64,000 nucleotides of DNA from Siniperca chuatsi (taxonomy: Eukaryota; Chordata; Actinopteri; Centrarchiformes; Sinipercidae): positions 7,739,945-7,803,944 of the forward strand of contig NC_058062.1 in the NCBI RefSeq assembly GCF_020085105.1. Reading direction: 5' to 3'. Below, piece by piece: positions 47,401 through 59,740 of this stretch. Under the pieces are notes generated by a model that made no database searches, was not told where the DNA came from, and was given only the letters and a program-made list of their open reading frames with translations. The translations under genes and the position numbers were made by a program. Within the stretch, counting starts at the first letter, position 1. The number at the start of each line of letters is the position of its first letter.

Positions 47401-50400
47401 CTGTTCTACAGTTCACTGTCTGATCACTTGCTTAATACTAAGTCGTATACTGTTACTGACTGGAGCTGCTGGATGATGAGCTCCTCCTCGTTGAGGTACT
47501 TGAGTCTCTCCTCCTCCACCAGGAGGCGCTGTCTCTGCAGAGGGTCCTCCTGCTTCCTCAGGGCATCGGCCACACGCACGTTCAGCTCCGCTTCTGTCCG
47601 CTTCAACAGAGTTCGCACCGAATCCTGGTTCTCCAGCTGCACATTCAAACACAATGTTACAGATAACATATAATGCTCTTACTTCAGCAGGGCATGTTGT
47701 ACAATCAGTGAGTATTTGGAAATTAACTGTATAAATGTTAGCCTCGCTAGCCTCATGAGTATAGCTTTGTTATGAAATCTGCTATCGCTGCCATCGCAGT
47801 ATAACAACGGGACAATGAGGAGGAAAATTGTAGCTTTTCAAAGCAGACTTCAGTGATTTCCAGCAACTGCACATTTTGTTTGCTTGTCCTTGAGAGAGCA
47901 GGCTGTGGCCTCTTGTTTTACTGTAGAACCTTCTCTGCCTTGTTGTGTTAGAAGAACATTTTTCTCTATCCTTGACTGCTTATGTCGTCTTCAGTCATTG
48001 CTTGTGAGTTTTTAGCCTGCTAGATGCAGCAAGTAGTTCCCTCTGTGTTATGTGTGTATGTGTGTGTGTGTATCAGCATGTGCATATAATATTTCCCCTA
48101 ACATAGAAAGCCGGGGTGCCCTGAGGAGAACGAAGGATGTCTATGACAGAAGCACTGAGCATGAACTCAGCTCCCTCTCAGTGTTATGAATGGAATATTC
48201 TACAGGACTACTGCATGTAATACAACTCCCTGAGATGAAAGCACCTGGTAAGCAAAATAAATAATTGATCAGCCTTATGTTCCAGGAAGTGAAACAAGAT
48301 AACAATATCACTAACATTTAAAATGACCCAGTATTCCCCATTATACTGCCAATAATGATGACAAAGATGCAGCAGGCCAAACACACAGAATATAATAACA
48401 TATTTTTAAAAATATTAATATACACAACTCATTTTTGGATTTAGATTTTTTTTTTAATCTTGCAGCACTGTGCTCCTTCTCTCCCACTTGCCTGTCTCTC
48501 CTGCACGCTACCCTCTGTATAATATATGAGCTACATGTAAACTTTAAGCGGCTGGCCATTGCCATGGGAAACAGTATGGGTGCAGAGGTCACACTTGGGT
48601 ACACATACAGGTAACAGCAAACTGTCCTCTCTAGGTACATCACAGCCTTGGCTGTTTGGCTCTCTGTCTCACTGGTTATCCAGTTCAAGAAGCCCTTCTG
48701 ACTGCTGTCAGGGAACAAATAAAAGCACTGCATGCCTATCATCTGTCACTACCATTACTCCTTTTTTCTCTTTTCCCCTGCAAGAGACTTGAATCCTTTC
48801 CTCTGCCACTGAAAGCAGTTAACTTGTCATCTCTTACTGACTCCTCCTATAATAACCATGACATCACTTGCATCAGAGATAAATGGAATAAATGAGGACC
48901 TCATCTCCACACATCTGTTAACCCTTCCTTGGGCATTTCATCTGATTTTGCATCCAGCATGGCATTCTGTATCTCTGTAGAATACCATGCAATGTGAACT
49001 GAGCTTTTATCTTTCACACGTTCTCATTTTCATTATTAATCCTCAAAAGATACAATGCCCTCAATGTGTCATGCAGTGCCGCTATGTGAACCTGCAGATG
49101 TTATTTACTGTAGGTACAGTATTGAAGTGAAGATCAAATAAACATCAAAGCCACTGCTCCTGCATACATGTGTGTTGAAATACTGTATATTATTCTACAT
49201 CATAAAAATTTTAGATAACGACTGCATGTAGAAAATATAACTAATTTAGCCATTTTCAACAACTTTGGGGTAATCAGTACACCTCTGCACCAAAGGCAAA
49301 CCACATGTAGAGTGCACAATGTGGTCTTACATTCTGTATGACTTGCATGTCAACAGTGAGATAGGAGGGACCCTGCGAAGAATCGCTCTTAGTACATCAT
49401 TCAGACTAATCAAAATGATGCCACTTGATTCACTAAAAATGACTGGATTCATCTCAACCTATTGGCACAGAAACTGGATAATCCACTGAGCATGCTGACA
49501 ACATTTTTTATAGGGACTACTAGGAATGGTAGAAAGTAGTTGATGACTCACAGTTAATGCTCACAAGTCTGTGGATTATACAGAGTAGTTATTGTTTCTG
49601 AAAAGACACGCTGCTGTTTTTTTTTTTTATAATGCCTTGAGCACCAAACAAAATTCCATTTGCCTCCATTCGATTGAAGTGGAGGCAGATGACTGTGGAT
49701 AGCCTATTATTTCATAATTCGTCTCCTTTTCCCTGCTTTTCGATGTTTTATACCTCTTTCAATATTGTTTTATATCACCAGCAGGCTTTATAAACGTTGT
49801 TGCAAACGGCAGTCAGCGTTCTATGAACCTGCACACTATGACTGTCAGATGGCATTCTCCATCGGAGAATAGTTGTATGGAAACAAAATATGCAGTACGA
49901 CTGTACACGTTACTAGATCCTATTTTACATCAACTGTGATAACCCAGGTTTTATTGTCCTTTTTAAAATCATCCTTTGTTGGGTATTCATATTTATCTGA
50001 TATGTTCTGCTGCTCATATTGTGGCATTTGATTTGGAATTGAGTGCCGCCTTTTTGATTGTATGAACGTGAGTGTTAAAAATTATTTTCCTCTACTGGCA
50101 CAAAGGATCATTGGATATGGGAGGAGTAGAAGTGTCCATGTAGATTATGTGCAATTGATATGTAAATCTATATTTCCTTACATTTCACCAGTGTAAACAC
50201 ACACAGACTGGTGTTTTAGCCACTGTACAGGACTGCTTTTAGATACACACACCAAAGAATAAACAAGTCGGCAGCAGACATCCTAGAGCGCCCTCTGCCA
50301 GCACATGTGTGCAGGCGCATGGAGCTGGTGTTCACAAACACTGATTGCCTTTTGCAGTGTTCACCAGCTGGTGAAAACTATATTAAAAGGAGGTTTAAAA

Positions 50401-53400
50401 CATGGGAACGGCAGGGAAATAGAATATCATAGAAATATTTCAAAACCCGGGCAAATAAAACTATCTGTCTGCATGGCTAGGTACCACTAATGGTAAAAAA
50501 TTGTTTTTTGTAATTTGGGAGATCAGACTCTTTAAGAAACATCAGATAAATGGATTTTCTTGATGGATATACTATATACCTGTGTCTTGCGTAGCTGGGT
50601 GAGCTGTTTGCGCAGGTCAGTGGCATTTTGCTGCAGGCCGTGCAGGTGGAGCTGCATCTGCAAGCGGCCAACACTGTTCATCTGGGTTGTGTTAGAAGGT
50701 GGTGGCGGCATCAGAGCTAGAGGTGCAGATGGTGTATGAGCTGCCAATCACAGGATATGGGGGTGTCAGCAGGAGGTCAGTGGGAAACAAATTGGTTAGT
50801 TTGCTGAGATTTGCAGTCAGCCAGCATGACACACAATACAAACAGTAACACCCACACACACATAGCATAAAAATCTGAATTCTGGGCACACACACACACT
50901 CTGGAACAAAAACAGTGTGTGAATGCAAAAAAACGCCATATTCACAAAAACAGCCCACTGGGAAAAATGTGAGCTCATGCAATTAGTAACCCATATAGAA
51001 GTACAATTAGTCTATTCAGAAGTGACACACAGGTCTTTGTGAGTATGACCATTGACTCCCCAGTTATTCTCACATACACATATGCCTCCTGAACACACAC
51101 ACACACACACACACACACTCTCATACATATTTACAAAAAAGTGCCTGGTCTGTGACAAAGCAACCTTCTGAAATTCCCAAAGGAAAAATAAAACAGAAAT
51201 TCAAAAAGTAGAGACAGAGACAGGACGAGGGGGGTCCGCACTCCGGGAAACCAACCAGGAGGAAAACGTGAGGATAGACACCGCCAGATACCCAGCAACA
51301 CCACACATCCATACAGACAGCAGAGAGCCAGGAGAGATGTCTGATAGGAGAAATAAAAAGGGTGATAGAGTAGGAGATGGCAACTACCTTTCTGCTTCAG
51401 CCGTCCAGCTGGAATATGGAAAGAGTGAGCCAGTTACCGAGAAATTAATGAGAGGGTGATAAGTGACAAAGAGGGAGAGGAAAGTCTTAAAAGTTCATTT
51501 TTTCAGAATGATGATCCTGGAGAGCATTTATATTGACTACAGCAGAGAAAATGACTCCGGTGATGGCTTAGTCTTTCCAGCAGTGTATCAATTTGTGGAG
51601 AAGCTTCAAAGACAACTGTGTCCTTGCACAGGTCTGGCCACAGAAAAGGTTTGTTTGTGCCAAAACAGCACTACAAAATTATAGACATGGGAGAAAAAAG
51701 GACAGAAAGAGAGATGAGAGGAATAAAAGAAAAGCAGGGAAATAAAGGGTTTTATTCAGAAATGCTTCAGTATGTACAGGCTACACTTGTTGAAAAAAGA
51801 TTTTTTCGTTCTTTTACGAAATTCTAGTCTCAAAAGTATTTGTTTTATAAGTAAAAGTAACAGTCTGATATTTTGAGAAATACACTTAAACATAAAATTC
51901 AATATCTGTGCATCCATTACAGAGATAGTCAAAAGTGAAAAAATAAACCTTCCAAATACTTCAAAGCTGTCTTATTACCTCATAGAGAAGGTTATGTTAA
52001 CGGTCTTGTATGTTTGTTTGTTTGCTTAACACCTCCAACAGCTCCAAGCTGTTAAAAGGTATATTTTTTCATTTTTGACAGAGCTTTGCCAGCATTTATC
52101 CTCCTGCTTCCTGTATTTGTGCTTATTGAGGCTACATTACATTACATTTATTTAGCTGACGCTTTTGTCCAAAGCGACTTACAATAAGTGCATTCAATTC
52201 TATAAAGCGGATTTATCTATTTCTGTGTAAGTACATTGAGAGCAATGAAAAACCGGAGTCAAAGTCCTTGTATGTTTACAAAAAGCTGATCCTGACCAGC
52301 CACCATTTTTTAGCAGTGCTTTCAAATGGTGAATGAGTCATTTGGAATGAAACTCTTTAACTTCAGCAGTTGGAGAAAGACAAAGAAAGAGAAATAGAAA
52401 AAGAGAAAGAGATGAATGAGGGAGAAATCTCACCTAATTTCTTTGGTTTGGTTAAAACAAACTCTGGTTTAGTTTGTTTCGTTTGGGCTGGTGTGAAAGC
52501 TGTCAATTGAACTGTGGTGCAGACTAAACAACCAGACTAAGATGGTATGAAAAGGGGGGTCTTGGTCTGCTTCCAAGCAAACTCTGGTGTGGTCCGTCTG
52601 TGGTCTGAAAGCAAACGGACCAACCACAGGATTTCTTGATCGTATTTATGTGATTTTAGTATGATTTCAGAAGCTGAACTACTTTTAAATCCATCTGCTG
52701 ATTTTGAACAGTTCTGGAAGCGATCTTATAAATAATCTGCAATAAGCAATGTAGGTTATACACTTTTGCAAATCATTTGGTAACCATGGTAACATGTATG
52801 GGCGTCAGCACAGCTTATATTCTACTCTGTGTACTTTGGTAGTTAATTTAGTCCATTAAAAAGTGTGTGCAATCCCACAGTAATAATGCAGTGCAAGTTG
52901 CACCAAAGTCTTATTTCTTCGTTAGCTTTTTGTGACACCAGAGAACATAAATATACACATAAGAAGAGGAAGTGCTGCATGACTTGCTATCAGTCACCAG
53001 AATTTGATTTCCCCATGTGGGTCCTGATGATGTGCTGATGATGCAGGATGACAGTCACCAAAACTATCCCATCAATGAGTTACCTGTCAGTCTGTCATTA
53101 CTACATGTTTTCAGCTCTTGGTTTGTTACTTCCACACTGGACCAGAACTAAAAGGCAACAAGGTATGATTTTTTTCCCCCTGGTTCGGACCAAATGCCCA
53201 ACTCCACAACTTTTAACTGAACCAATCAGGTGATAAAGACTGCAGCTTCCTGGACTGACGACATGTTTTCCTCTCTCTCATTGTGAGAGCACTGTCAAAT
53301 TTAGATACATTTGTCATAAACCAGGAGGTCACCATCATTGCTTGTTTGTGTCCATTATCACAAACAAATTACTGTGTATTGTTTTCAGGAAAATGCAACA

Positions 53401-56400
53401 GTAAAAGAATTTTTAAACAGCACACTGAGTGTTAGTGCTAGTGAGTAACGGTTGGGTACACAGGTCACGATTACGTTGTTGTACTCACTTCCAGTGGCGG
53501 AGCCGTCGCTGTTGGTTTCGGTCTTCTCGCTGGAAGAGAAAGGTAATGGCCGTGAGAACTCCGTCCCTTGGTCCGGAGGGCAGCCCGCCATCATGCAGAG
53601 ACGCAGCAGGCCGCATCTGAGGATCAACGGCCACAGGGCAAGGCAATTACAGTGCTAACGCTAACAGCACTACTGCTGGACACTATCAGACTGATTACAT
53701 TAACAAGTTTTCCTCTTGTTAATGAGCCTCTATTGTGTTCATGAGGGTTAAGTGCCACGATAACAATGTTCAGTGTAAATGAGGAACTCTAAAAAGCTAT
53801 CTTACACATGTCTATGTATCAATGCATAAATCAATAGCACTGTGCCCCGCAGCTAATGTTTAGGGCTCTGTACTTGTGCTGTGCTCACACAAAGTAATGT
53901 ACCACTTCACTGCTATGGAGCTGATAATGGCTCTGATAATAGCCTACTGCTGTTCCTGTCAATAATGCTGCATATGTGTCTAAGCTGAAGCTGTATCTGT
54001 GAGTTTTAGATATGTAGTGGGGTATAATGGAGAGTCTTACGTGCTGTCACTGTCTGGTGCTCTGGTCAGCACACTCTGAACCAGGCCAGTAAGGCTGGCT
54101 ATCTGCTTCTCCATCGCCTCCATTCGCTCCAGACGATGATCCCTGCAAAAGTAAATGCCACAGATACTATATCACTAAACGCTGAACACACTAAGGCAGG
54201 GGCAAATGAACACTTGGATTACATGAAAATTGCCACAAAAGAATTGCTGTATAAATGTACACAGTGCTGTAGAGTAAGCAAAAACGCTTCAAAAGTTCCT
54301 GTAAACTATCCCTAACCCTAAGAAAAACGCTTTTCAGGACCTCCTTTAAACAGTACAACATACCTTAATAAAATTCACCACACAGACTCCTACTGACCTG
54401 CTGCTGTCACAGTCTTGTCCAGACATTGAAGAACCAAAGCCAGGCGTGGCCCTGCCACCCTCCCCAGGCCCGGCTGTCAGACACAGAGGCTCTGAACTTG
54501 AGCTGGGCCTCGACTTTGGGCTCTCCACAAACACAGAGGAGGAAGCCGAGTCCTTGCGAAAAGTCTGCCTGACAGGTGAGGCTCTGCTGGGTGAGCTGGA
54601 ATACGAGTCCCTATCCCTCAGCTGCATGTCAGGGATTTTCTGCGGGGATGAGGACGGCATGCGAAAACCCATGCCCAGTGTGGCTGAGGAGTATGTGTCA
54701 GAGTAGAGCGAACCTCCAGGCTTGTAGAGGGAATCATCCAGGTCCCCCTGAAGAGCAGCGGCTGAGTAGGTGCTGAGTGAGCGCACAGAGCCACGGCGGT
54801 ACAGGCCACTGGAAACAGGGAAGCTAAAGGGGTCTCCAATGGCAGCTAATGACTGGGTGGATGCAATGCTGAGGCGGCCCTCGTGCATCAGGCTGTAGGG
54901 ATCTGCATACAGCGACTCGTTTTTCATCAGCGCCATGTTTTTTGCAGAAACTTCTTCGTCAGGCTTGACATCACGACGCTCCAGGATGGCACTGGGTGAG
55001 GGAGACAGGCCTGCGTTGGCACCGTGGCCGGCTGAGGGATGGTGGGCATGTCGGGGCTGTTCATGCTGGGGATGGGACCCAGCAAAGGATGGAGGACGGC
55101 CCCCACTGTAGGAGAGGCGAGAGCGGGATGGAGAGCCAGAGGATGCTGAGACCGTAGAAGAGGGGAGGGTGTTAAGGCGGCGCGTTGGGGAGGAGTCACG
55201 AGAGGAGTACACCATCTCCCTCTGAAATGAACAAGCAGGGATGAGGGTTACCATGGAGACCTACGGATGAGAGCGCTGTTTCCCATGTGTCAGTTTGACA
55301 AGAAGATGACGATCTGACTGACACCAGACAGACTGTCACAGTCTGCGGATGCCAAAAGAAGATGATGAATTTCTCAAAAGGCCAGAATTTAGTCTCTAAA
55401 AATTTTCCTTGTTGATGATTGTTTTAGTTTTTTTTTTAATTAGGCCAATGACAAAATGAAAGAAAATGGACTGCTGCTTTTTTCAACCCACCTCTGCCTC
55501 AGTTTTCCTCCTGTTGTGATCTTTTTCATTTCTGCAGCTTTCAAAAGCCAAATACTCTGTTTTCCCTTGTCACGTAACTACTTTCGTTGTCTAAGTCATC
55601 CCTGTTTCTCTTCTTTTCATTCGCCTCTCAGCATTCTAGCTAACCTTGTGATGCGGCACAATGTAAGACACAGAAAATACTGGAGCGTGACAAAGGAATT
55701 TGTGCTGCTGAGCATTTATGCCCACGGACAACTATACATAGTGTATATTCACACAGCTACTGTATATAAGGTGGTCTGGTTTGCACACACTGTATGGACA
55801 ACTTAAACAAGCAACAAAACAGATAAAAACACAGCTTAAGCCTCAAGTTGACAGCGCCAGACACACAACATGCACAGGAGTCAATGAATGGTAAGATGCT
55901 TGTTAAGATGCATCCTGCGTTTAGTCTCCAACAGTTATAAAGAAGAGATGGACTGTGCATCTGACACTTACTGTGGAAGATGATGGGTAACTTTGATGAT
56001 TCTTGGTTTCGCTCAATAAAAGTGTTGCTTAAAATCATGCCTTTAAGACTTCCTGGTATCAAACTCAGTTTGAGGGTGTATTAAAATGTATATGTACAGT
56101 TTATAGGTACTAGTCAGCTGTGTCTTTACCCTTCCTTTTCTGTTTCTTGTATACACAGGCACAAACAAGCATGTAAGCATGCACAAACACATAAAACCTA
56201 CAGCATAGTACATGCACACACAATATACACAAGCATAACCGTTGTTTTTCACTGCCTGTTTGCATGGTTAATAGCAGTTGTATTCTCAGTATTGTGTGAA
56301 TAATGCAGATGGTAAGCAGGGTTTTGTATGAAACAATTAAAAAAAAAAAGTCTCCCTCTGGCTTCCTTGATCTTCACTGAAGCAGAAATAGCTTCGGATG

Positions 56401-58502
56401 TTAAAATATGCTCAACTCACAGAGGAACATTGTTCTCTGGTGCTTGCACAGCAACAGATGGCCTACTTGAAGATAAGAAAATACATTTCCAGGAGGAATA
56501 CCTGTTAAATTACTAACCCGCATACACTGCAACAGCCTGTCAAAGTTACCATGAAATCTAAAAAACACTATTAACTTGCCAAAGAAGCACACTGCTCCTC
56601 TTTATGTAGAGGCACAGAATGGTGGCAGTTCTCACTAATGGCTCAGTTGTCAAACATCAGACTAGCAGGAGATCAGACAGCAAGAGTTTGCCCTCTTCAC
56701 CTCCCCACTCCCCCAGCTCCCTTCTCCTCACCCTCAGGTCTCCGTTAGCCAGGTGTGCAGCAGCAGGGTAGGAGGCGTAGATGGGCTCTTTGCGGTAAAT
56801 CTTGATGATGCTGCGGTCCTGGATGTCCCGAACGTCCTCCAGCTCATAGAAGACGTTGCGGGCCTCGTCCTTGATCAAGATGGCCGTGTTGGGTGACTTC
56901 AGCATACCTGCTGTCAATTTCTGAGGGAACATGTGCACGATGAGAGCATGCAGCGTGTCCAGGCTGCTCAGCTCGTGGGTGATGTGCACCCGACGTGTCT
57001 CATCTCCATACTGCAGGAACAGCACGCCTAAAAGAGATTGATATGGGAGAGACGGTTGAGTTAGAAGGCGACAGCTTTAGTGAATGGAAAGAATAACTAG
57101 AAAACTAATTCTGTCAAATCTTTTTTGCCATTTTGAAAGATATAGTGTTGTCAATTATGATGAAAATGTTCTGCCTTTTGGTATATGAGATCCAGATAAT
57201 GATTTTTATCATCAGATATCAGCATGAATAATCACTGACAGAGTAAACACCAATTCTTTCTTTCTGAATATGACGATAGGACTGTGGTAGCTGTGTGAGA
57301 ATTCACAGCTAAGGTGCAAAAATGCATGGGTAAGGTGGGTTGAATTTTTACTACTACTATTATTTTCTAACTTCCTAGCAATAATGGATGTTAAATTACC
57401 CCCAAATAGCCCCACTTCATGGAAAACTTTGTCAGATGCTGCAACCCTTGATTTTATAGATAAAGATGAGTCTGACGCCTGACTAACCTGAATATTCATC
57501 TTCATACACCGTGGGACAAACAAAAAGAACAAACAAAGCAAAGAAAGACCAGTGATTAAAAGTCAAGCAAAATAAGTGAGATATTGCAGACGAGTTGGGG
57601 AGAGAAGAAAACAAAGAGAGTGGTTAGTAAAGAGACAAGGAAAGGAGAGACTGGCAGCTTCATTGTTCTACTTCTGTCTGAACTCATCAGTCACTGCCAC
57701 TTTAGTTTTACTGTGACTTTTTTTATCTCACTGTACCTAACGTAACACCACACCTTGTCCTTTATGAGTCTGAGCCAGCCTCACACTAATCCTCTCTACA
57801 CTCCCAGGGCCCTTTTGTAGTAAACCTGTTCCTTGACTCTGCTGTTTACTCTTGTAAAAACATACCCTCAGTCCTGTATGATTAACACAGACGTGCTGTA
57901 TTACAGTCACCAAAATAAATACCTAAACTAAATAGTATGTTTTAATAATTCCATACTTAATATAATAAACTATACTTTCAAGTTCATAGTATACCTGCAC
58001 AGATGTTATGAAACAAGGTTTGCTCACACATTCTGCGTGAATATATTAGGAATATATTGTCACTGAAAAAAGATCAACTTGTTATAAGTTCTCCAACCAT
58101 TTCAGAAAGTTCTCTGTAGCAGAGCAATTAGACTAAACTAAAATTGTTAAGGTAAATGAGGTGAGAGTATAACACTTCCTCCCATTCTCTGTAAGCACAG
58201 CGGTTCACATCACCAGCTACATGAGGTAAACAGACAGCTGCAAATCTGCCTCGAGTCCGACCAGCATGTTGTGACAGAGCCTGCCAGCAGTGCTTCAAAT
58301 CTTAACCTGGAGATCGTAGCTTATTCTGGCTGGCAGAGCGGGACAGCGGCAGGCTCTGGCGAAATCGGTTCATCCGGTTGAACCCGAGGGGAATGTCGGC
58401 TTCTGACATGGTCTCCAAGGATTCAGCGGAGGCAAAGGAGAGCTTGGCGGCCTGGTCGGCAAGCCCAGACTGGGTAGACTGGGAATGCCGTGGGCTGCGG
58501 CT
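31879..58502 (-). CDS. srcin1: srcin1 (p140Cap/SNIP), 5' end outside the window
   Basis: p140Cap is a synaptic and adhesion scaffold that restrains Src through CSK and binds cortactin, vinexin and EB3. Exons in transcript order: 58502-58307, 57027-56732, 55221-54398, 54142-54041, 53529-53489, 50740-50580, 47636-47461, 46522-46392, 46071-45924, 44665-44362, 44205-43944, 43534-43395, 42710-42558, 41355-41269 (probable), 41113-40181, 38480-38343, 32406-31879 (uncertain; TGA). All are GT-AG and in phase: 1364 codons before the last exon. Landmarks: SFASAESLETMSEA, VHITHEL then MFPQKLT (Aip3/Bud6-like), SPSPSAILERRDVKPDEE, coiled coils with EDPLQRQRLLVEEERLKYLN and GLQSKMRVVLRVEVEAVKFL, DINRLLEETQAELMKAIPDL, and DELTVPRYRTEKPSKSPPPP followed by RRSFPSS. 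KIAA1217 is a paralogue; the first and last of these fit SRCIN1 better. Coding exons upstream of 58502 are not in the window. Confidence 0.93.
34133..34205. repeat. Fragment of a dispersed teleost element
   Basis: The run ggccaggggtagcaagggat followed by cccctcaaatctgattggcc matches a fish repeat type I have often seen. It appears 5'-only. Confidence 0.4.
35087..35112. repeat. SINE/LINE tail-like fragment
   Basis: Short tcagaatcagaatcagaaat tract, typical of the 3' ends of teleost retroelements, here truncated. Confidence 0.4.
38343..38480 (-). CDS. srcin1: srcin1 exon preceded by a microsatellite polypyrimidine tract
   Basis: 46 codons, phase 0 at both ends, beginning GGNSSSVGKVLHSSAASKLK and ending FLKIQGQQQ before a GTATCA donor. 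It matches the mammalian SRCIN1 segment ending MRIQAQQQ. Skipping it would keep the reading frame. Confidence 0.85.
38483..38531. repeat. srcin1: (GGAGA)n microsatellite forming the 3' splice-site pyrimidine tract
   Basis: About ten copies of GGAGA on the plus strand, read as (TCTCC)n on the minus strand, directly before the CAG acceptor of exon 38480-38343. The only non-repeat sequence between it and the exon is the acceptor. Confidence 0.9.
38544..40180 (-). other. srcin1 intron without recognised features
   Basis: AT-rich intron sequence between the exon at 38343-38480 and the large exon at 40181-41113. No repeat or gene recognised; a 73-codon frame at 39564-39785 looks like chance. Confidence 0.4.
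40181..41113 (-). CDS. srcin1: srcin1 large exon, 311 codons
   Basis: A single uninterrupted 933-nt frame between a TATAG acceptor and a CAG|GTTCAT donor, phase 0 at both ends. It encodes an acidic, Leu/Glu-rich segment with likely coiled coil (LKQEVALLVTELEVRVVSSL; TYRRLDSLEETIRELENTLI) and, near its end, KKPPVPPKP, a class of SH3-binding proline motif. YRRLDSLEETIRELE recalls the long form of the SRCIN1/KIAA1217 family. The shorter human SRCIN1 form I remember lacks this block, so inclusion may be alternative. Confidence 0.8.
41269..41355 (-). CDS. srcin1: Probable small srcin1 exon, 29 codons
   Basis: An 87-nt segment with an AACAG acceptor and GTAAGAAG donor, phase 0 on both sides, open throughout (RSSCALLDCSRLERDLHGTD). 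It sits between exon 42558-42710 and the 311-codon exon and joins both in frame. I cannot confirm it by similarity. Confidence 0.55.
42892..43290. repeat. Full-length inverted-repeat element in a srcin1 intron
   Basis: About 400 bp with matching ends: left aaagatccagtatgta, right tacatactggaccttt, inverted repeats differing at one base. The interior includes ccacggaggccgccatattg and tcgcgtttttcgcaagtttc. A common percomorph element, probably a non-autonomous DNA transposon. It occupies much of the intron between exons 42558-42710 and 43395-43534. Confidence 0.75.
45080..45342. repeat. Dispersed teleost element
   Basis: About 260 bp, GC-richer than its flanks, containing ctgccaagatggcgacggcc and ending gacgtcacggagactgcatc then ttttatatagtctttg. 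This ending is a hallmark of a widespread fish repeat. It lies in the intron between exons 44362-44665 and 45924-46071. Confidence 0.65.
45583..45685. repeat. Retroelement 3'-end-like fragment
   Basis: aggcctgtctgtccaccaca, then tgaaaatccataatgttctg, ending gaaaacataatctctttggc and agaggtac. It resembles the conserved tail of a fish retroelement. Confidence 0.5.
47637..50579 (-). other. srcin1 intron, about 2.9 kb
   Basis: Mostly AT-rich with a short GT repeat near 48050-48071. Several overlapping short open frames at 48340-48900 on both strands have no similarity. No transposon recognised. Confidence 0.4.
51093..51118. repeat. (AC)n microsatellite
   Basis: About 13 AC units in the srcin1 intron between exons 50580-50740 and 53489-53529. 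Confidence 0.9.
51388..51408 (-). CDS. srcin1: Candidate 21-nt srcin1 microexon
   Basis: On the minus strand TTCCAG is followed by the 21 nt CTGGACGGCTGAAGCAGAAAG and then GTAGTTG. Flanking exons meet in phase 1; inserting these 21 nt keeps that phase, reads through without a stop and adds seven residues (GRLKQK plus a changed junction residue). It lies in the intron before the coiled-coil exon 50740-50580. The donor (AAG|GTAGTT) is moderate. Microexons are common in neuronal scaffold genes. No transcript evidence is available. Confidence 0.45.
52131..52260. repeat. Dispersed teleost repeat (ACATTACATTTATTTAGCTGACGC type)
   Basis: Contains acatttatttagctgacgct followed by gtccaaagcgacttacaata, a very common fish interspersed motif, inside a srcin1 intron. 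Confidence 0.7.
52435..53220. repeat. Probable degraded DNA transposon
   Basis: A region beginning tttctttggtttggttaaaa with repeated AAACTCTGGTTTAGTTTG/GGTCTGAAAGCAAACGGACC words, and ending near ctggttcggaccaaatgccc. The 'gttcggacc' wording at the far end suggests an old element with inverted ends. Boundaries are uncertain. Confidence 0.4.
55450..56650 (-). other. srcin1 intron between exons 54398-55221 and 56732-57027
   Basis: AT-rich with no recognised repeat or gene. Short open frames on both strands (for example 55456-55806) have no similarity. Confidence 0.4.
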
Positions 58503-59488
58503 CTGCAGGAGGAGAGAACACATGGAGACACACAATCACTTATTGAGAGGTGAAATCAAGGCGGAGAGAATTGATTGGACGGGACAGATGGAGTAAGACC
58601 AAAGCGGAAAAGAGACAGTGAGCACACAATGACACATCACACAATGAACCACATAACAAGATTAACAAGACCTTGACAATGGTTTAGCTACCAGCCATTC
58701 ACTAAGAATTTACTAGCGTCACGGTATCTGACATCAGTTGAATGCTGCAGCAGAAAAACACAATATAGTTATTCTCAAATGGCACAGCACTCCAGGGCAT
58801 CAGCCTTCATGAATCACCTATGGTGGGTAAGGAGCAAAATTAAGTCGAAATTGTGCTCCAGCTTAGCATAAGTTATGTCATGTTTGCTCAACTCTGCACA
58901 CCTCCCACATGCCCTCATCCAAACTCTTGTCCCTGTGCTGCTACAAACTTTAAACGAGTGCTTGTGGGATGGGAGGAGAGGCTCATGCAAATCCTGGGCT
59001 GTCACTGTGGGTTTATCCTGCCAGCCTATGCCCGGACATCTCTTACTGAAAGACTGTTAGTGCAGCTGGGGCTGAGCTCACTGAACTGGCTCCCTGATGC
59101 CCCACCGCTGTAGCGTCTCCTCCAGCTCAGAGGCTGCTGTAATGAGCTCCCAGAATGCTGTCTGCTGATTGTTTGGACGACAGAGGCAGACACATCCTTA
59201 GCCACAGTACAGTAGCTGTGCCTGTCTCCTCCTCCTTGCACCATGAACACAACAGTTTTTCCCCCCTTTCCAAGGATTTCCATCTCTCCCTTCTCTGCCT
59301 GAGTCAAATTGCAGCATGGCTTTCATTAATGTAGTATTTAATTAATGTGAGAGTCTGACAGAAGCAACACAGAGGGCCATCTCTGCGCTCATTTAATCTC
59401 AGCAGTACTACACAGAACACACTCATATATCCATTTATGACTGTGTTAACTGGGCAATAAGACAGGAGGCCATACTGCAAAGTAAACT

Positions 59489-59735
59489 AGAGCTGCAACT
59501 AGATGACTTTCACAGATTTTTTTCAAGTAATTCAGTAATTGTTTAATCCATAAAATGTAAAATAAATTGCAAAATAAATAAATGCTATCTCCTTTTACCA
59601 GAACCCAAGTAGGCATCTTCAAATTGCTTGTTTTGTCTGAACAACAATCCAAAACCTATAGTTATTCAGTTTACAATGATATAAATCAGAGAAATGCAGC
59701 AAAGCATCACACTGGACAAACTGAAACTAGCAAAG
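59489..59735 (-). repeat. Inverted copy of the ATTAATCG-rich dispersed element
   Basis: Starts agagctgcaact and carries gtaattgtttaatccataaa, caaattgcttgttttgtctg and tatagttattcagtttacaa. It is the reverse orientation of the element at 21214-21566. Its right end abuts another repeat at 59741. Confidence 0.65.
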
Positions 59736-59740
59736 CCTGG

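Noticed and set aside
48341..48895. Overlapping open frames in a srcin1 intron
   Set aside because: No similarity, both strands open over the same interval, and the flanking srcin1 exons join in phase without them.
59026..59307. 93-codon minus-strand frame that could be an alternative srcin1 first exon
   Set aside because: No similarity to known SRCIN1 N-termini and no donor joining it in phase to 58502 was found.
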